From: Gemmatimonadota bacterium
Lineage (GTDB): Bacteria; Gemmatimonadota; Gemmatimonadetes; Gemmatimonadales; Gemmatimonadaceae
Reading direction: 5' to 3'
Assembly (NCBI GenBank): GCA_016719105.1
Contig: JADKAQ010000046.1
Span: 682,001-746,000, forward strand
Length of the DNA stretch: 64,000 nt
Position numbers and translations under genes: made by a program. This document shows, one piece after another, positions 25,991 through 34,085 of the stretch (its first letter is position 1; each line of letters starts with the position of its first letter). The notes under the pieces were generated by a model that worked only from the letters and a program-made list of their open reading frames with translations, was not told the origin of the DNA and ran no database searches.

Positions 25991-26716
25991 ATGGCTCCCG
26001 TCCACGACCTTGCTCACATGCTGCAGATGCGCCATGGACTCCTCGCCCGCCAGGCCGCGCTCGCGCTGGCCCTTCTCGTGACCATCTCCGGGCGCGGTGC
26101 CGCGCAGGGGACGGGGCACGAGGGGTGGATCTCCCTGTTCGACGGCAAGACGACCGCGGGGTGGCGGGGCTACCGCCAGCAGACCGTGCCGGCCGGGTGG
26201 GCGGTGGTGGACGGCGCGTTGACGCGCGTGGCGCAGGGAGGCGACATCGTCACCGACCGCGAATTCGACGACTTCGAGCTCGAGCTGGAGTGGAAGATCC
26301 AGCCCAAGGGGAACAGCGGGATCTTCTACCGGGCGACCGAGGAGACGGATCGCATTTTCGAGAACGCGACCGAGGTGCAGGTGCTCGACAACGTCCTGCA
26401 TCCCGACAACAAGACGCCGCTGACGCTGGCGGGGGCCAATTACGGTCTGTATCCGGCCCCCGCCGACGCCGTCAAGGCGCCGGGCGAGTGGAACACGGTG
26501 CGCATCGTCGCCAAGGGCGCGCACGTGGAGCACTGGCTCAACGGCAAGAAGGTCGTGGACTACGAGATGTGGAGCGCGGACTGGAAGGCGCGGGTGGCCA
26601 AGAGCAAGTTCGCGCAGTGGCCCACGTACGGGCTGTCGAAGAAGGGGCGCATCGGGTTGCAGGACCATGGCGACCGGGTGGCGTTCCGCAACATCCGCAT
26701 TCGCCCGCTGCACTGA
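25991..26716 (+). CDS. Exported DUF1080 (3-keto-disaccharide hydrolase) protein
   Basis: 241 aa from the ATG at 25991; a start at 26027 (MRHGLLARQ) would give a tidier signal peptide. The signal ends GRGAAQG. The remainder is one DUF1080 domain: WISLFDGKTTAGWRGY, FELELEWKIQPKGNSGIFYR, EVQVLDN, GEWNTVRIVAKGAHVEHWLN, and RIGLQDHGDRVAFRNIRIR, a lectin-like beta-sandwich. Members have been shown to cleave 3-keto sugars made by Gfo/Idh-type dehydrogenases. This fits the Gfo/Idh/MocA oxidoreductase two genes downstream, with a sugar/nucleoside transporter between. No ribosome site is visible. The 283 bases upstream hold only GC-rich imperfect repeats. Confidence 0.88.
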   Translation: MAPVHDLAHMLQMRHGLLARQAALALALLVTISGRGAAQGTGHEGWISLFDGKTTAGWRGYRQQTVPAGWAVVDGALTRVAQGGDIVTDREFDDFELELEWKIQPKGNSGIFYRATEETDRIFENATEVQVLDNVLHPDNKTPLTLAGANYGLYPAPADAVKAPGEWNTVRIVAKGAHVEHWLNGKKVVDYEMWSADWKARVAKSKFAQWPTYGLSKKGRIGLQDHGDRVAFRNIRIRPLH

Positions 26717-26904
26717 GTCTCGTTCCCTGCGCCCCTTGTCGGCGCGTCCCGGGCGGACGCCGGCGTATGCGCACTCGTTAGGGACGTGCCCGTCGACGGG
26801 ACGGCGCCGGCACCGCTGACGATTCCTGACGGTCGGACCCTCGCGCGGAGCGCTGCGCCGCGACAGCTGCAATCGTTCTCACACCCCCTCACCAACCCTG
26901 CTTG

Positions 26905-28137
26905 ATGTCCACGCGATTCTCGCTTTCGGTCATGATGTTCCTCCAGTACTTCATCTGGGGGAGCTGGTTCGTCACCATGGGCACGTACCTCGGCCAGGGG
27001 TTGCACTTCGAGGACGGGCAGATCGGGCTGGCGTACGGGGCGACGGCCATTGCCGCACTGGTGTCGCCCTTCTTCGTCGGGATGATCGCCGACCGGTTCT
27101 TCGCCTCGGAGAAGCTGCTGGCGGTGTTGCACCTGGTGGGGGCGGTACTGATGTACCTGGTCTCCACGCAGACGACGTTCGGCACCTTCTACCCGCTGCT
27201 GATCGCGTACGCGCTGTGCTACATGCCGACGCTGTCGCTCACCAACTCGATCTCCTTCCACCACGTGAAGGACCCGGCCAACGACTTCCCGCTCATCCGC
27301 GTGCTGGGGACGATCGGGTGGATCGTGGCGGGGATCGTGATCGGGAAAGTGCTGAAGGCCGACGCCCTGGCGACGCCGATGCGCGTGGCCGCCGGCGCCT
27401 CGGCGGTGATGGGGCTCTTCGCCTTCCTGCTCCCGCACACGCCACCCAAGGGGGCGGGGTCGCCGTTCAGCATCCGCGACGCCTTCGGCCTGGACGCGTT
27501 GCAGCTCCTCAAGGACCGCGACTTCCTGATCTTCACGTTAGGCTCGTTCCTGCTCTGCATCCCGCTGCAGTTCTACTACACCTTCGCCAACCCCTTCCTC
27601 AACGAGATCAAGGCGCCGGAGCCGGCCTTCATCCAGACGTTCGGGCAGATGTCGGAGATCGGCTTCATGCTCCTCCTCCCCTTCGCGCTCAAGCGGCTCG
27701 GGATCAAGGTGATCATGCTCGTGGGGATGCTGGCGTGGGCGCTGCGCTACCTGGCCTTCAGCCAGGGGGACGCGGGATCGGGGATGTGGCTCATCTACGC
27801 CGGGATCGTGCTGCACGGGATCTGCTACGACTTCTTCTTCGTGAGCGGGCAGATCTACACGGATGAGAAGGCGGGGCCGAAGATCCGCGCCGCGGCGCAA
27901 GGGTTCATCAACTTCGTCACCAATGGCGTGGGCTACTTCATTGGCGCGTTTGTCTCGGGCGCGGTGGTGAGCCGGTACTCGACTCCCAACCCGGCGTGCG
28001 CCGACACCGCGACCGACTGCCTCAAGGTCGTGCACGACTGGCCGGGGATCTGGATCGTCCCAGCGGCCGGCGCCGCTGTGGTTTTCGTGATCTTCCTGCT
28101 GCTGTTCCGCCCGCGGTCGGCGGCGACTGCGGCGTAG
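26905..28137 (+). CDS. Nucleoside:H+ symporter-type MFS permease
   Basis: 410 aa from the ATG at 26905 (a TTG lies directly before). Twelve hydrophobic segments. The N-terminus MSTRFSLSVMMFLQYFIWGS and the loop GMIADRFFASEKLLAVLH are typical of the NupG/XapB group (nucleoside_H_symport), as is FFFVSGQIYTDEKAGPKIR. Imports nucleosides or similar polar solutes with protons across the inner membrane. In Gemmatimonadota- and Planctomycetes-type genomes this family often neighbours Gfo/Idh/MocA and DUF1080 genes, as here, where the real substrate may be a sugar derivative; that is inference. A hairpin lies 30 bases after the stop, and the Gfo/Idh gene begins 81 bases on, so a common transcript is possible. 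Confidence 0.9.
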   Translation: MSTRFSLSVMMFLQYFIWGSWFVTMGTYLGQGLHFEDGQIGLAYGATAIAALVSPFFVGMIADRFFASEKLLAVLHLVGAVLMYLVSTQTTFGTFYPLLIAYALCYMPTLSLTNSISFHHVKDPANDFPLIRVLGTIGWIVAGIVIGKVLKADALATPMRVAAGASAVMGLFAFLLPHTPPKGAGSPFSIRDAFGLDALQLLKDRDFLIFTLGSFLLCIPLQFYYTFANPFLNEIKAPEPAFIQTFGQMSEIGFMLLLPFALKRLGIKVIMLVGMLAWALRYLAFSQGDAGSGMWLIYAGIVLHGICYDFFFVSGQIYTDEKAGPKIRAAAQGFINFVTNGVGYFIGAFVSGAVVSRYSTPNPACADTATDCLKVVHDWPGIWIVPAAGAAVVFVIFLLLFRPRSAATAA

Positions 28138-28167
28138 GTCAACCCTGCTCGCTTGAGTAACTGCTGG

Positions 28168-28187
28168 ACCCCAGCGTGCGCTGGGGT
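28168..28187 (+). terminator. Hairpin after the permease gene
   Basis: 8-base perfect stem ACCCCAGC/GCTGGGGT with a GTGC loop, no T-run. It may attenuate transcription between the permease and the oxidoreductase. Confidence 0.4.
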
Positions 28188-28218
28188 GCTGGCTTCGCTC
28201 GCACTCTCATCGTTTCCC

Positions 28219-29556
28219 ATGACTGACTCGATCTCCCGCCGCGACTCCATCAAGAAGACCGCCGCCGGCGTGGCGGCGTTCACGATCGTCCCTCGCCACG
28301 TCCTCGGCAAAGGCTTTCGTGCCCCGTCCGACACGCTCAACGTCGCCTGCATCGGCGTGGGTGGCATGGGGTTCAACGACGTGAAGGGGATGGCGCACGA
28401 GAACATCTACGCGCTGTGCGACATCGACAGCCGCAACGCCGAGCGCGCCGTCAAGATGTGGCCGCAGGCCAAGCGGTACACGGACTACCGGGAGCTGCTC
28501 GCCAAGGAGGCCTCGAGCATCGACGTGGTCACCATCTCCACCCCCGATCACTCGCACGCGCCGGCGACGATGATGGCGCTCAAGGCGGGGAAGCATGTCT
28601 ACACGCAGAAGCCGCTGGCGCGCACGGTGGGTGAAGTCCGCGCGCTCAAGGACGAAGCGGCGCGGCGGCCGAAGCAGATGACGCAGATGGGGAACCAGGG
28701 GCACGCGGGCGAGGGGATTCGCCAGATTCGCGAGATCGTCGAAGCGGGGCACATCGGCAACGTGCAGCGCGTGGAGTTCTGGACCAACCGTCCCATCTGG
28801 CCACAGGCGATCAATCGCCCGACCGACATGCACAACGTCCCGCCGACCTTCGACTGGAATCTCTGGTTAGGCCCGGCGGCGGAGCGCCCGTTTCATCCTG
28901 GCTACGCGCACTTCAACTGGCGCGGCTGGTGGGACTTCGGGACGGGGGCGATGGGCGACATGGCGTGCCACATCATGGATGCGCCGTTCTGGGTGCTGGG
29001 GCTCCGGTACCCGACGCGCGTGATTCCCGAGTCGACGGCGCTCTTTGCCGAAACGGCGCCCAAGATGTCGCGCATCACGTATGAGTTCCCGGCGGCCAAC
29101 GGGCGTGGTCCGGTGACGCTGACATGGCGTGATGGGAGCATCTACCCGCCGCGTCCCAGCGAGTATGGCCCCGATCGCCCGTGGGTCCCTGACGCCGACG
29201 GCGGCCAGTTGTGGATTGGCGACAAGGGGACGCTCATCGCCGGGACCTATGGGCAGGACCCGCAGCTGTGCGATCCGGTCAAGCAGGCGGCGCTCGCCAA
29301 GGCGATGCCGGCCAAGAAGTACCCGCGCACCGAAGGGGTCTACAAGGAGCTGACATCGGCCATTCGCGCGGGGGCGCAGCCGGGATCGAACTTCGCCGGA
29401 TATGCCGGGCCGCTCACCGAGATGATCGTGTTAGGCAACCTGGCCGTGCGTTCGGGGCAGACGATCGACCTCGACACGACGTCGGGTGCGCTCAAGACGA
29501 CGGGGATTCCGCAGGAATGGATCCTCCCCACGTATCGGAGCGGCTGGACGCTGTAG
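28219..29556 (+). CDS. Tat-exported Gfo/Idh/MocA-family oxidoreductase
   Basis: 445 aa from the ATG at 28219. Twin-arginine signal SRRDSIKKTAAGVAAF (RR at 7-8). Rossmann motif IGVGGMGFNDVKG. The substrate/cofactor lysine motif appears as TQKPLARTVGE where the family has EKP, and the second domain carries WNLWLGPAAERPFHP and GTGAMGDMACHIMDAP. Related exported proteins oxidise sugars or sugar alcohols with NAD(P) carried in folded form through Tat. With the upstream DUF1080 hydrolase and permease it could form a 3-keto-sugar pathway (inference). A second family member, cytoplasmic by sequence, is at 35530. Confidence 0.92.
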   Translation: MTDSISRRDSIKKTAAGVAAFTIVPRHVLGKGFRAPSDTLNVACIGVGGMGFNDVKGMAHENIYALCDIDSRNAERAVKMWPQAKRYTDYRELLAKEASSIDVVTISTPDHSHAPATMMALKAGKHVYTQKPLARTVGEVRALKDEAARRPKQMTQMGNQGHAGEGIRQIREIVEAGHIGNVQRVEFWTNRPIWPQAINRPTDMHNVPPTFDWNLWLGPAAERPFHPGYAHFNWRGWWDFGTGAMGDMACHIMDAPFWVLGLRYPTRVIPESTALFAETAPKMSRITYEFPAANGRGPVTLTWRDGSIYPPRPSEYGPDRPWVPDADGGQLWIGDKGTLIAGTYGQDPQLCDPVKQAALAKAMPAKKYPRTEGVYKELTSAIRAGAQPGSNFAGYAGPLTEMIVLGNLAVRSGQTIDLDTTSGALKTTGIPQEWILPTYRSGWTL

Positions 29557-29590
29557 CGCCACGCCTCATTCCTGTCGACGTGCCAGCACC

Positions 29591-29622
29591 GGGGCGGCGG
29601 ACGGTTTCTCGTCCGCCGCCCC
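29591..29622. terminator. Terminator between convergent genes
   Basis: 13-base perfect stem GGGGCGGCGGACG (29591-29603) with its complement (29610-29622), 6-base loop GTTTCT, followed rightward by GCATCTTT. Lies between the oxidoreductase stop (29556) and the leftward gene's stop (29647). Confidence 0.75.
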
Positions 29623-29646
29623 GCATCTTTCCCACACGTGCGATTG

Positions 29647-30621
29647 CTACTGCCCCTCGGGAAAGGCGAAGGGGGCGAGCCACACACGCCACTGCCGGTC
29701 GATGTCACCCGGGTCGGCGGTGAACGAGCGCGCCGAGCCTAACGCCGCGGTGAAGTCGCCACCGGTGAGGGCGGTGGTGACGAGGGCGCGCATGTACTCC
29801 GGCCCTTCGCGCTTGGCGATGAACTGGACGAGCGAGTAGGTGGAGGCGGCGTAGCGCACGCGCCCGTCGAGCGCCGGCAGTCGTCCGCGTCGCGAGGTCA
29901 GCGGCACGTCGGCGCTCCCCGGGGCCGCATCACCCGCACGCGTGAACGGGGCCAGGCACTCCGCGTCGCAGCTGTCGGGGCGCATGAGCGCCGCGACGGT
30001 GGGGAGCGAGTCGCGCTCGCGGGCGAGCTGCACGAGCCAGCGATCGTGCACGGGGCTCACGGCGGCGCCTTGCAGCAATCCGAGTCGCAACCAGACCGGG
30101 ACCCCGTCACGCTGCATCCAGCCAGCGCTGGACGTGTCAGAGGGAACGAGGTCGTGCACGAGCGTGGTGAGCCATTCGCGCGCGGTGGCGAGGACGACCG
30201 CCGAGGCGATGTGCATCGACTCGGGGATACGTGGGCGGCCCCGGTCGTCGCGCTGCAGCGAGACGGTGAACGGTGCCACCTGGCGCCGCCCGACGCGCAG
30301 GGTGACGCGCACCTCGCGCTGGTCGCTCGTCAGGCGGACGTCGGCCTCGTCGGGGCGCGAACCAAAGATGCGCTCGAAGGCTCTCGCGCCGGCGTTGAGC
30401 TCCACGCGCGTCTCCTCCAGCAGGTCGCGCCGGTTGGAGCTGAGGATGAAGCCGACGCCACGCGTGGAGTCGGGGACGGGGAGCAGTTCCGCCTCGCGCA
30501 GGTTGGGGGCGCGACCGATGGGGCCACCGCCGATCGCGGTCGCGGGGCCGGCGAGACAAGCGGAGGTGGCGATCGCGAGAAGCGGCGCGACCGCGCGAGC
30601 ACGGCGGAGGTGAGGGAGCAC
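29647..30621 (-). CDS. Exported protein resembling a peptidase MA domain without HExxH
   Basis: 324 aa from a GTG at 30621; a TTG at 30654 is the alternative, and no ATG is available. The N-terminus is a signal or lipoprotein signal (AIATSACLAG). The central and C-terminal layout recalls gluzincin 'peptidase MA-like' proteins: VPVWLRLGLLQGAA stands where those read LPxWLxEGLAEY, and YSLVQFIAKREGPEYMRALV matches the following helix pair. The place of the HExxH zinc motif reads VLATAREWLTTLVHD, so catalytic residues are missing. It may be a dead-enzyme binding protein. Comparison from memory only. It precedes nothing obvious; the phosphatase gene ends 87 bases upstream. Confidence 0.65.
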   Translation of the reverse strand: MLPHLRRARAVAPLLAIATSACLAGPATAIGGGPIGRAPNLREAELLPVPDSTRGVGFILSSNRRDLLEETRVELNAGARAFERIFGSRPDEADVRLTSDQREVRVTLRVGRRQVAPFTVSLQRDDRGRPRIPESMHIASAVVLATAREWLTTLVHDLVPSDTSSAGWMQRDGVPVWLRLGLLQGAAVSPVHDRWLVQLARERDSLPTVAALMRPDSCDAECLAPFTRAGDAAPGSADVPLTSRRGRLPALDGRVRYAASTYSLVQFIAKREGPEYMRALVTTALTGGDFTAALGSARSFTADPGDIDRQWRVWLAPFAFPEGQ

Positions 30622-30708
30622 AGGCGGGGGTGGGGGGAGTCGTCCGGCGGGCAACGGGCGCCCTGCTGGATGATAACGACACGCGGCGCGTCCCGTCCCA
30701 CCCGCTCG

Positions 30709-31827
30709 CTAGCGCCGGGTGATCGCCTCACGCACGGGCGAGCCGGCCTTGGGGTTGCGGGCGTTCCAGTCTTCGCCGAGCAAGGCGGCGATGGTGGCCG
30801 CCACCTGCGCCTGCGTGACCATCTCGCCACCACTGCGCTCACCTAACGCGGGCGTGTCGGGGCCGAGGATCGCCATCCAGATGTGCTCGGCCCCGTTGAC
30901 GTCCTGCCCGTGGTCGCGCCATGCGTCGGGGCCGCTCCCGCGTCCATGGTCGGTGGTGATGACGAAGGTCGTGTTACCGCGGTACTCGGGCATCGCCTGC
31001 ATGGTCGTCCACAGGTCGGCAATGAAGGCGTCGACCTGGTGTGCGGAGCGCAGGAGCAGGTCGTACATCCCCGAGTGGGCCCACTCGTCGGTTTCGCCGT
31101 AGCCGACGAAGAGGAGGCGCGGCTTCTGGCGAGCGACGACCTCCTTGGCCGCCAGGTGCATGGGCGCATCGAAGGCGTTGTTGGCCCACATCTGCACGGA
31201 GCTGCGGTACAGTTCGTCGATCACGCGCATGCGCGCGGTGGGCGCCTTGGCGGCGGCAAACGGTGGGTCCCACCCGTCGAGGACGGGAATCCCGGCGCGC
31301 TCCCGATTGAGGATCCGACGGAAGGCGTCCCAGGTGGCGACGGCCGCGACCTTGCCCGTGAAGCGCGGGCGCGCGTTGAGCCACTCGAAGACCGTCTCGT
31401 TGGGATTGGGCGGGTACTCGTTGGAGTCGATGCGCGGGTCGAAGGCGCCGGTGAAGATCTCGTTGTAGCCGGGGTACGAGAACTTCATGGTGTTGGTGAT
31501 GTGGGCGTCGCTCCCCTTGGTGCGATTGCCGTAGATCACCCCCTGCCTGGCGATCGTCCCCCAGAAGAAGGGGAGGAGTGCCTCGCGTCGCGCTTCGGGC
31601 GTCTCGCGCCAGAAGTCCTTCAGGAGCGCGGTGGTATCGCGCACCCCGCCCGCCTTGCGGCTGACGAGCGCCCGCTCGGCGCCGGTGAAGACTTCCTGCC
31701 AGCGCAAGCCGTCGGTGACGATGAGGACGACGTTGCGGGTGCGTGGCTGCGCGTGGACGCTGGGCGCGAGGAGCGCGTTCAGCGAGACAAGCGAGCAGAG
31801 GGCGACGGCGAAGCGGATGGATCGCAT
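30709..31827 (-). CDS. Exported alkaline-phosphatase-superfamily (sulfatase/phosphodiesterase-like) enzyme
   Basis: 372 aa from the ATG at 31827. Signal peptide 1-26 (ends APSVHAQ). Metal-site motifs of the superfamily in order: VVLIVTDGLRWQEVF (first Asp at 39), ITNTMKFSYPGYNEIF (probable nucleophile Thr/Ser region), FVGYGETDEWAHSGMYD, FVITTDHGRG. It resembles exported 'phosphoglyceromutase/alkaline phosphatase family' proteins with unknown substrate, perhaps phosphodiesters or sulfate esters. All expected acidic and His ligands are visible. Same strand as its neighbours on both sides, spacing 87 and 105 bases, so it may be part of a loose operon from 33956 down to 29647. Confidence 0.85.
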   Translation of the reverse strand: MRSIRFAVALCSLVSLNALLAPSVHAQPRTRNVVLIVTDGLRWQEVFTGAERALVSRKAGGVRDTTALLKDFWRETPEARREALLPFFWGTIARQGVIYGNRTKGSDAHITNTMKFSYPGYNEIFTGAFDPRIDSNEYPPNPNETVFEWLNARPRFTGKVAAVATWDAFRRILNRERAGIPVLDGWDPPFAAAKAPTARMRVIDELYRSSVQMWANNAFDAPMHLAAKEVVARQKPRLLFVGYGETDEWAHSGMYDLLLRSAHQVDAFIADLWTTMQAMPEYRGNTTFVITTDHGRGSGPDAWRDHGQDVNGAEHIWMAILGPDTPALGERSGGEMVTQAQVAATIAALLGEDWNARNPKAGSPVREAITRR

Positions 31828-31932
31828 TGCGGGGGCGCGGGACGAAGTGGGTTGCCTGCAAGAGAGTCTGTCGCGCGTCACGGCGCGATCACCGGGGCGC
31901 TACGCCCGCGTCACGCCGTGCCACCGGCGCGA

Positions 31933-33216
31933 CTAGAACAGCCCGACCCTTCCCTTGACGGAGTTGATCAGCTTCTGCGGATCGTAGCCGACCCCCTGCC
32001 GGAAGACCAACTGCACGTTGCGTACGTCGGCGATGCGCGCCGAGGGATCGCCGTTGATGATGACGAGGTCGGCCTGCTTCCCGACGGCGATGGTCCCGAC
32101 TTGGGCGTCGCGCCCGAGGTAGGTCGCGCCGTTGAGCGTCCCGACGCGGATCGCCTCGAGCGGCGAGAAGCCACCCTCGACCAGCAGTTCGAGCGCACGT
32201 TGGTTGGAGTAGCCGGCGATGACGCCGCCACCCCCCGTGGGATCGGTGCCGACGACCAGAAGGCCACCGGCGCGTGCGAAGGCCAGCTCCATCGCCATCC
32301 CCTTGGGGAGGGCGGTGCTGTAGATCGAGCGCGAGACCTTGGCGAGGTTGCCCTGCATCTGCTCGAACTGTTCGCGGAGCTGCGGCGTGAGGACGTCGAT
32401 GCCGGGGGGCATGGGGCGTCCTGGGGTGAAGGTCTCGAAGACGGTCATCGTCGAGGTGATCGCCACCTTCCGCTTCACCAGCTCGGCCACCAGCGCGGTG
32501 AACTCGGGCGATGTCACCTCGAGTGCGGTGAGCGACTGCATCCCGCCCTGCCGCGGGCATTCGTCGGGCTTCTTGTCGGCGACGAAGTCGGTGGCAGCGA
32601 GGAAGCCGTGTTCGAGATCGTCGATGCCTAACGCCGCCGCCTCGCGATAGGTGACCGAGCAGAGGTGTCCGGTGACCTTCATCCCGCGCTTGTGCGCCTC
32701 GGCGATCGCCGCGCCCAGGACGTCGCGATGGATCTGCATGTACGCCTTGAACGACGTCGCCCCCTGGTCGGCCCACCAGTTCACGAAGCGCCGCGCCTCG
32801 TCTGGCGACTCGAGGGCGCGCATCTGGCCAAAGGGGTTGGGGCCGTTGACGTACGGCGCCGTCGCGTCGATCCACGGCCCCGGCTTGTCGCCGCGGGCGA
32901 TGGCCTTGGCGATGATGAGCTCCCCGTAGCCGTTCATGTTGCCGCCCGTGCGCATCGAGGTGACGCCGCCGGCGAGATAGAGGCGCGAGAACGACTCGCT
33001 CACGTTGCCGTACACGCCGGGCCCCGTGGGATAGAAGAGGTGTTCGTGCACCATCACCAGGCCGGGGATGACGCTCTTGCCGGCGAGGTCCATCACCAGC
33101 GCGCCCGCCGGGACCGGTGTCGAGGCCGCGGGGCCAACGGCGGCGATGCGTCCGTCGCGAATGATGAGGACCTGTCCGTCGCGCGCCGCGGCCCCGGTGC
33201 CGTCGATGACGCGCAC
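31933..33216 (-). CDS. Amidohydrolase (imidazolonepropionase-like), N-terminus probably frameshifted
   Basis: 427 aa if started at the GTG at 33216. Metallo-dependent hydrolase with the HxH of strand 1 (MVHEHLFYP), a Lys in strand 4 (SFKAYMQIH), His in GHLCSVTY and DDLEHGFLAA, and the final Asp in VVGTDPTGGG; the ending DAQVGTIAVGKQADLVIINGD is typical. Upstream the same frame continues without an ATG and encodes a hydrophobic signal-like stretch (NHALVLLGIVSLTSLS, then RVGAQ, about 33354-33280). The only suitable ATG with basic residues (MPRVSPRAYFALVRR, 33401) lies in the neighbouring frame. A one-base loss near 33355 would explain this. Without repair the protein would lack its export signal. 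Exact substrate unknown (peptide- or amide-like). Confidence 0.85.
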   Translation of the reverse strand: MRVIDGTGAAARDGQVLIIRDGRIAAVGPAASTPVPAGALVMDLAGKSVIPGLVMVHEHLFYPTGPGVYGNVSESFSRLYLAGGVTSMRTGGNMNGYGELIIAKAIARGDKPGPWIDATAPYVNGPNPFGQMRALESPDEARRFVNWWADQGATSFKAYMQIHRDVLGAAIAEAHKRGMKVTGHLCSVTYREAAALGIDDLEHGFLAATDFVADKKPDECPRQGGMQSLTALEVTSPEFTALVAELVKRKVAITSTMTVFETFTPGRPMPPGIDVLTPQLREQFEQMQGNLAKVSRSIYSTALPKGMAMELAFARAGGLLVVGTDPTGGGGVIAGYSNQRALELLVEGGFSPLEAIRVGTLNGATYLGRDAQVGTIAVGKQADLVIINGDPSARIADVRNVQLVFRQGVGYDPQKLINSVKGRVGLF

Positions 33217-33518
33217 GTTGGTGAGGGCGACGAGCGACGAGTCGACGCTGACGTACTGGCGCGTGGCGGCCGACAGCGTGGGGCGCTGGGCGCCTACTCG
33301 GTTCGGCGAGAGCGACGTGAGCGAGACGATCCCGAGCAGGACGAGCGCGTGATTGCGCGCCGAACGAGCGCGAAGTAGGCGCGCGGGGAGACTCGAGGCA
33401 TGGGGGGGCGCGTGAGGGACGGTGCAAGCGAGCGCGGGACGATACCGTCCCCCACCGCTGTGGTCAAACGCAGCGGTCCGCCACGCGACGCGCGTTCAGC
33501 GGCGGCGGATGCACCCCC

Positions 33519-33560
33519 GCGCCACCGCGCGTCGGCGCCACCGCGCGTCGGCGCCACCGC
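33519..33560 (-). repeat. 16-base tandem repeat abutting the lipoprotein stop
   Basis: Unit GCGCCACCGCGCGTCG, two full copies and a third of 10 bases, directly against the stop codon of the next gene. Probably polymerase slippage; also potential weak secondary structure. Confidence 0.8.
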
Positions 33561-33956
33561 CTACTTGGCGAGGATCCCGTTCAGGATCGTCTTCGCCAGG
33601 TCCTTGTCGTAGTCGACAGCGTTTCGCCGGGCGATGACCTCGACCTTGGTCGTGGCGTCGGAGGCGCGCTGCAGGTCGACCGTCACCTCGAACTCCCCCT
33701 TCTGTCCCACCAGTCGGCGCTTGATCCCGTTGTCCTCGGTGCTGCGCCCCGTCTCCGTGACACCATTCTGGCCGAAGGAGGCAACCGCGCGATCGAAGGC
33801 CTGGTCCACCGTACCGGCGACATCGGAGGATGCCCCCCGGTTGGTGTAGACGATGGCCCCCGCTGCTCCCGCCCCTGCAGCGGCGAGGAAACAGCCGCTG
33901 AGGGCGACGGGTGCGGCGGCGAGCAGGAGTCGCAACACGATGAGACGGGGGCGCAT
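33561..33956 (-). CDS. Small DUF3568-type lipoprotein
   Basis: 131 aa; the ATG at 33956 is supported by GGAG six bases upstream. Lipobox ALSGC (lipidated C21), followed by a Gly/Ala-rich helix FLAAAGAGAAGAIVYTNRGA and a compact alpha/beta domain (AFDRAVASFGQNGVTETG, FEVTVDLQRASDATTKVEVI). This matches the pattern of DUF3568 lipoproteins, which have no known function. A role at the outer-membrane inner face is inference. It ends on a 16-base tandem repeat. Confidence 0.8.
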   Translation of the reverse strand: MRPRLIVLRLLLAAAPVALSGCFLAAAGAGAAGAIVYTNRGASSDVAGTVDQAFDRAVASFGQNGVTETGRSTEDNGIKRRLVGQKGEFEVTVDLQRASDATTKVEVIARRNAVDYDKDLAKTILNGILAK

Positions 33957-34085
33957 GCACAGCTCCGGGAGTGGGGAGGGTGCCTGCAACATACCCCCGC
34001 GCGCGTCTGGCGTGCCCGACCGGTGTTGCGTTAGGCGACCCCGGCCATGGCGAGGTGCCGGCGGAAGCACCGGGGTCGCACCTCG

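Noticed and set aside
30883..32631. Rightward open frame across the phosphatase and amidohydrolase genes
   Set aside because: Antisense of two genes with intact catalytic motifs; no recognisable domain.
33519..33560. Short repeats as a CRISPR array
   Set aside because: 16-base units without spacers; simple tandem repeat.
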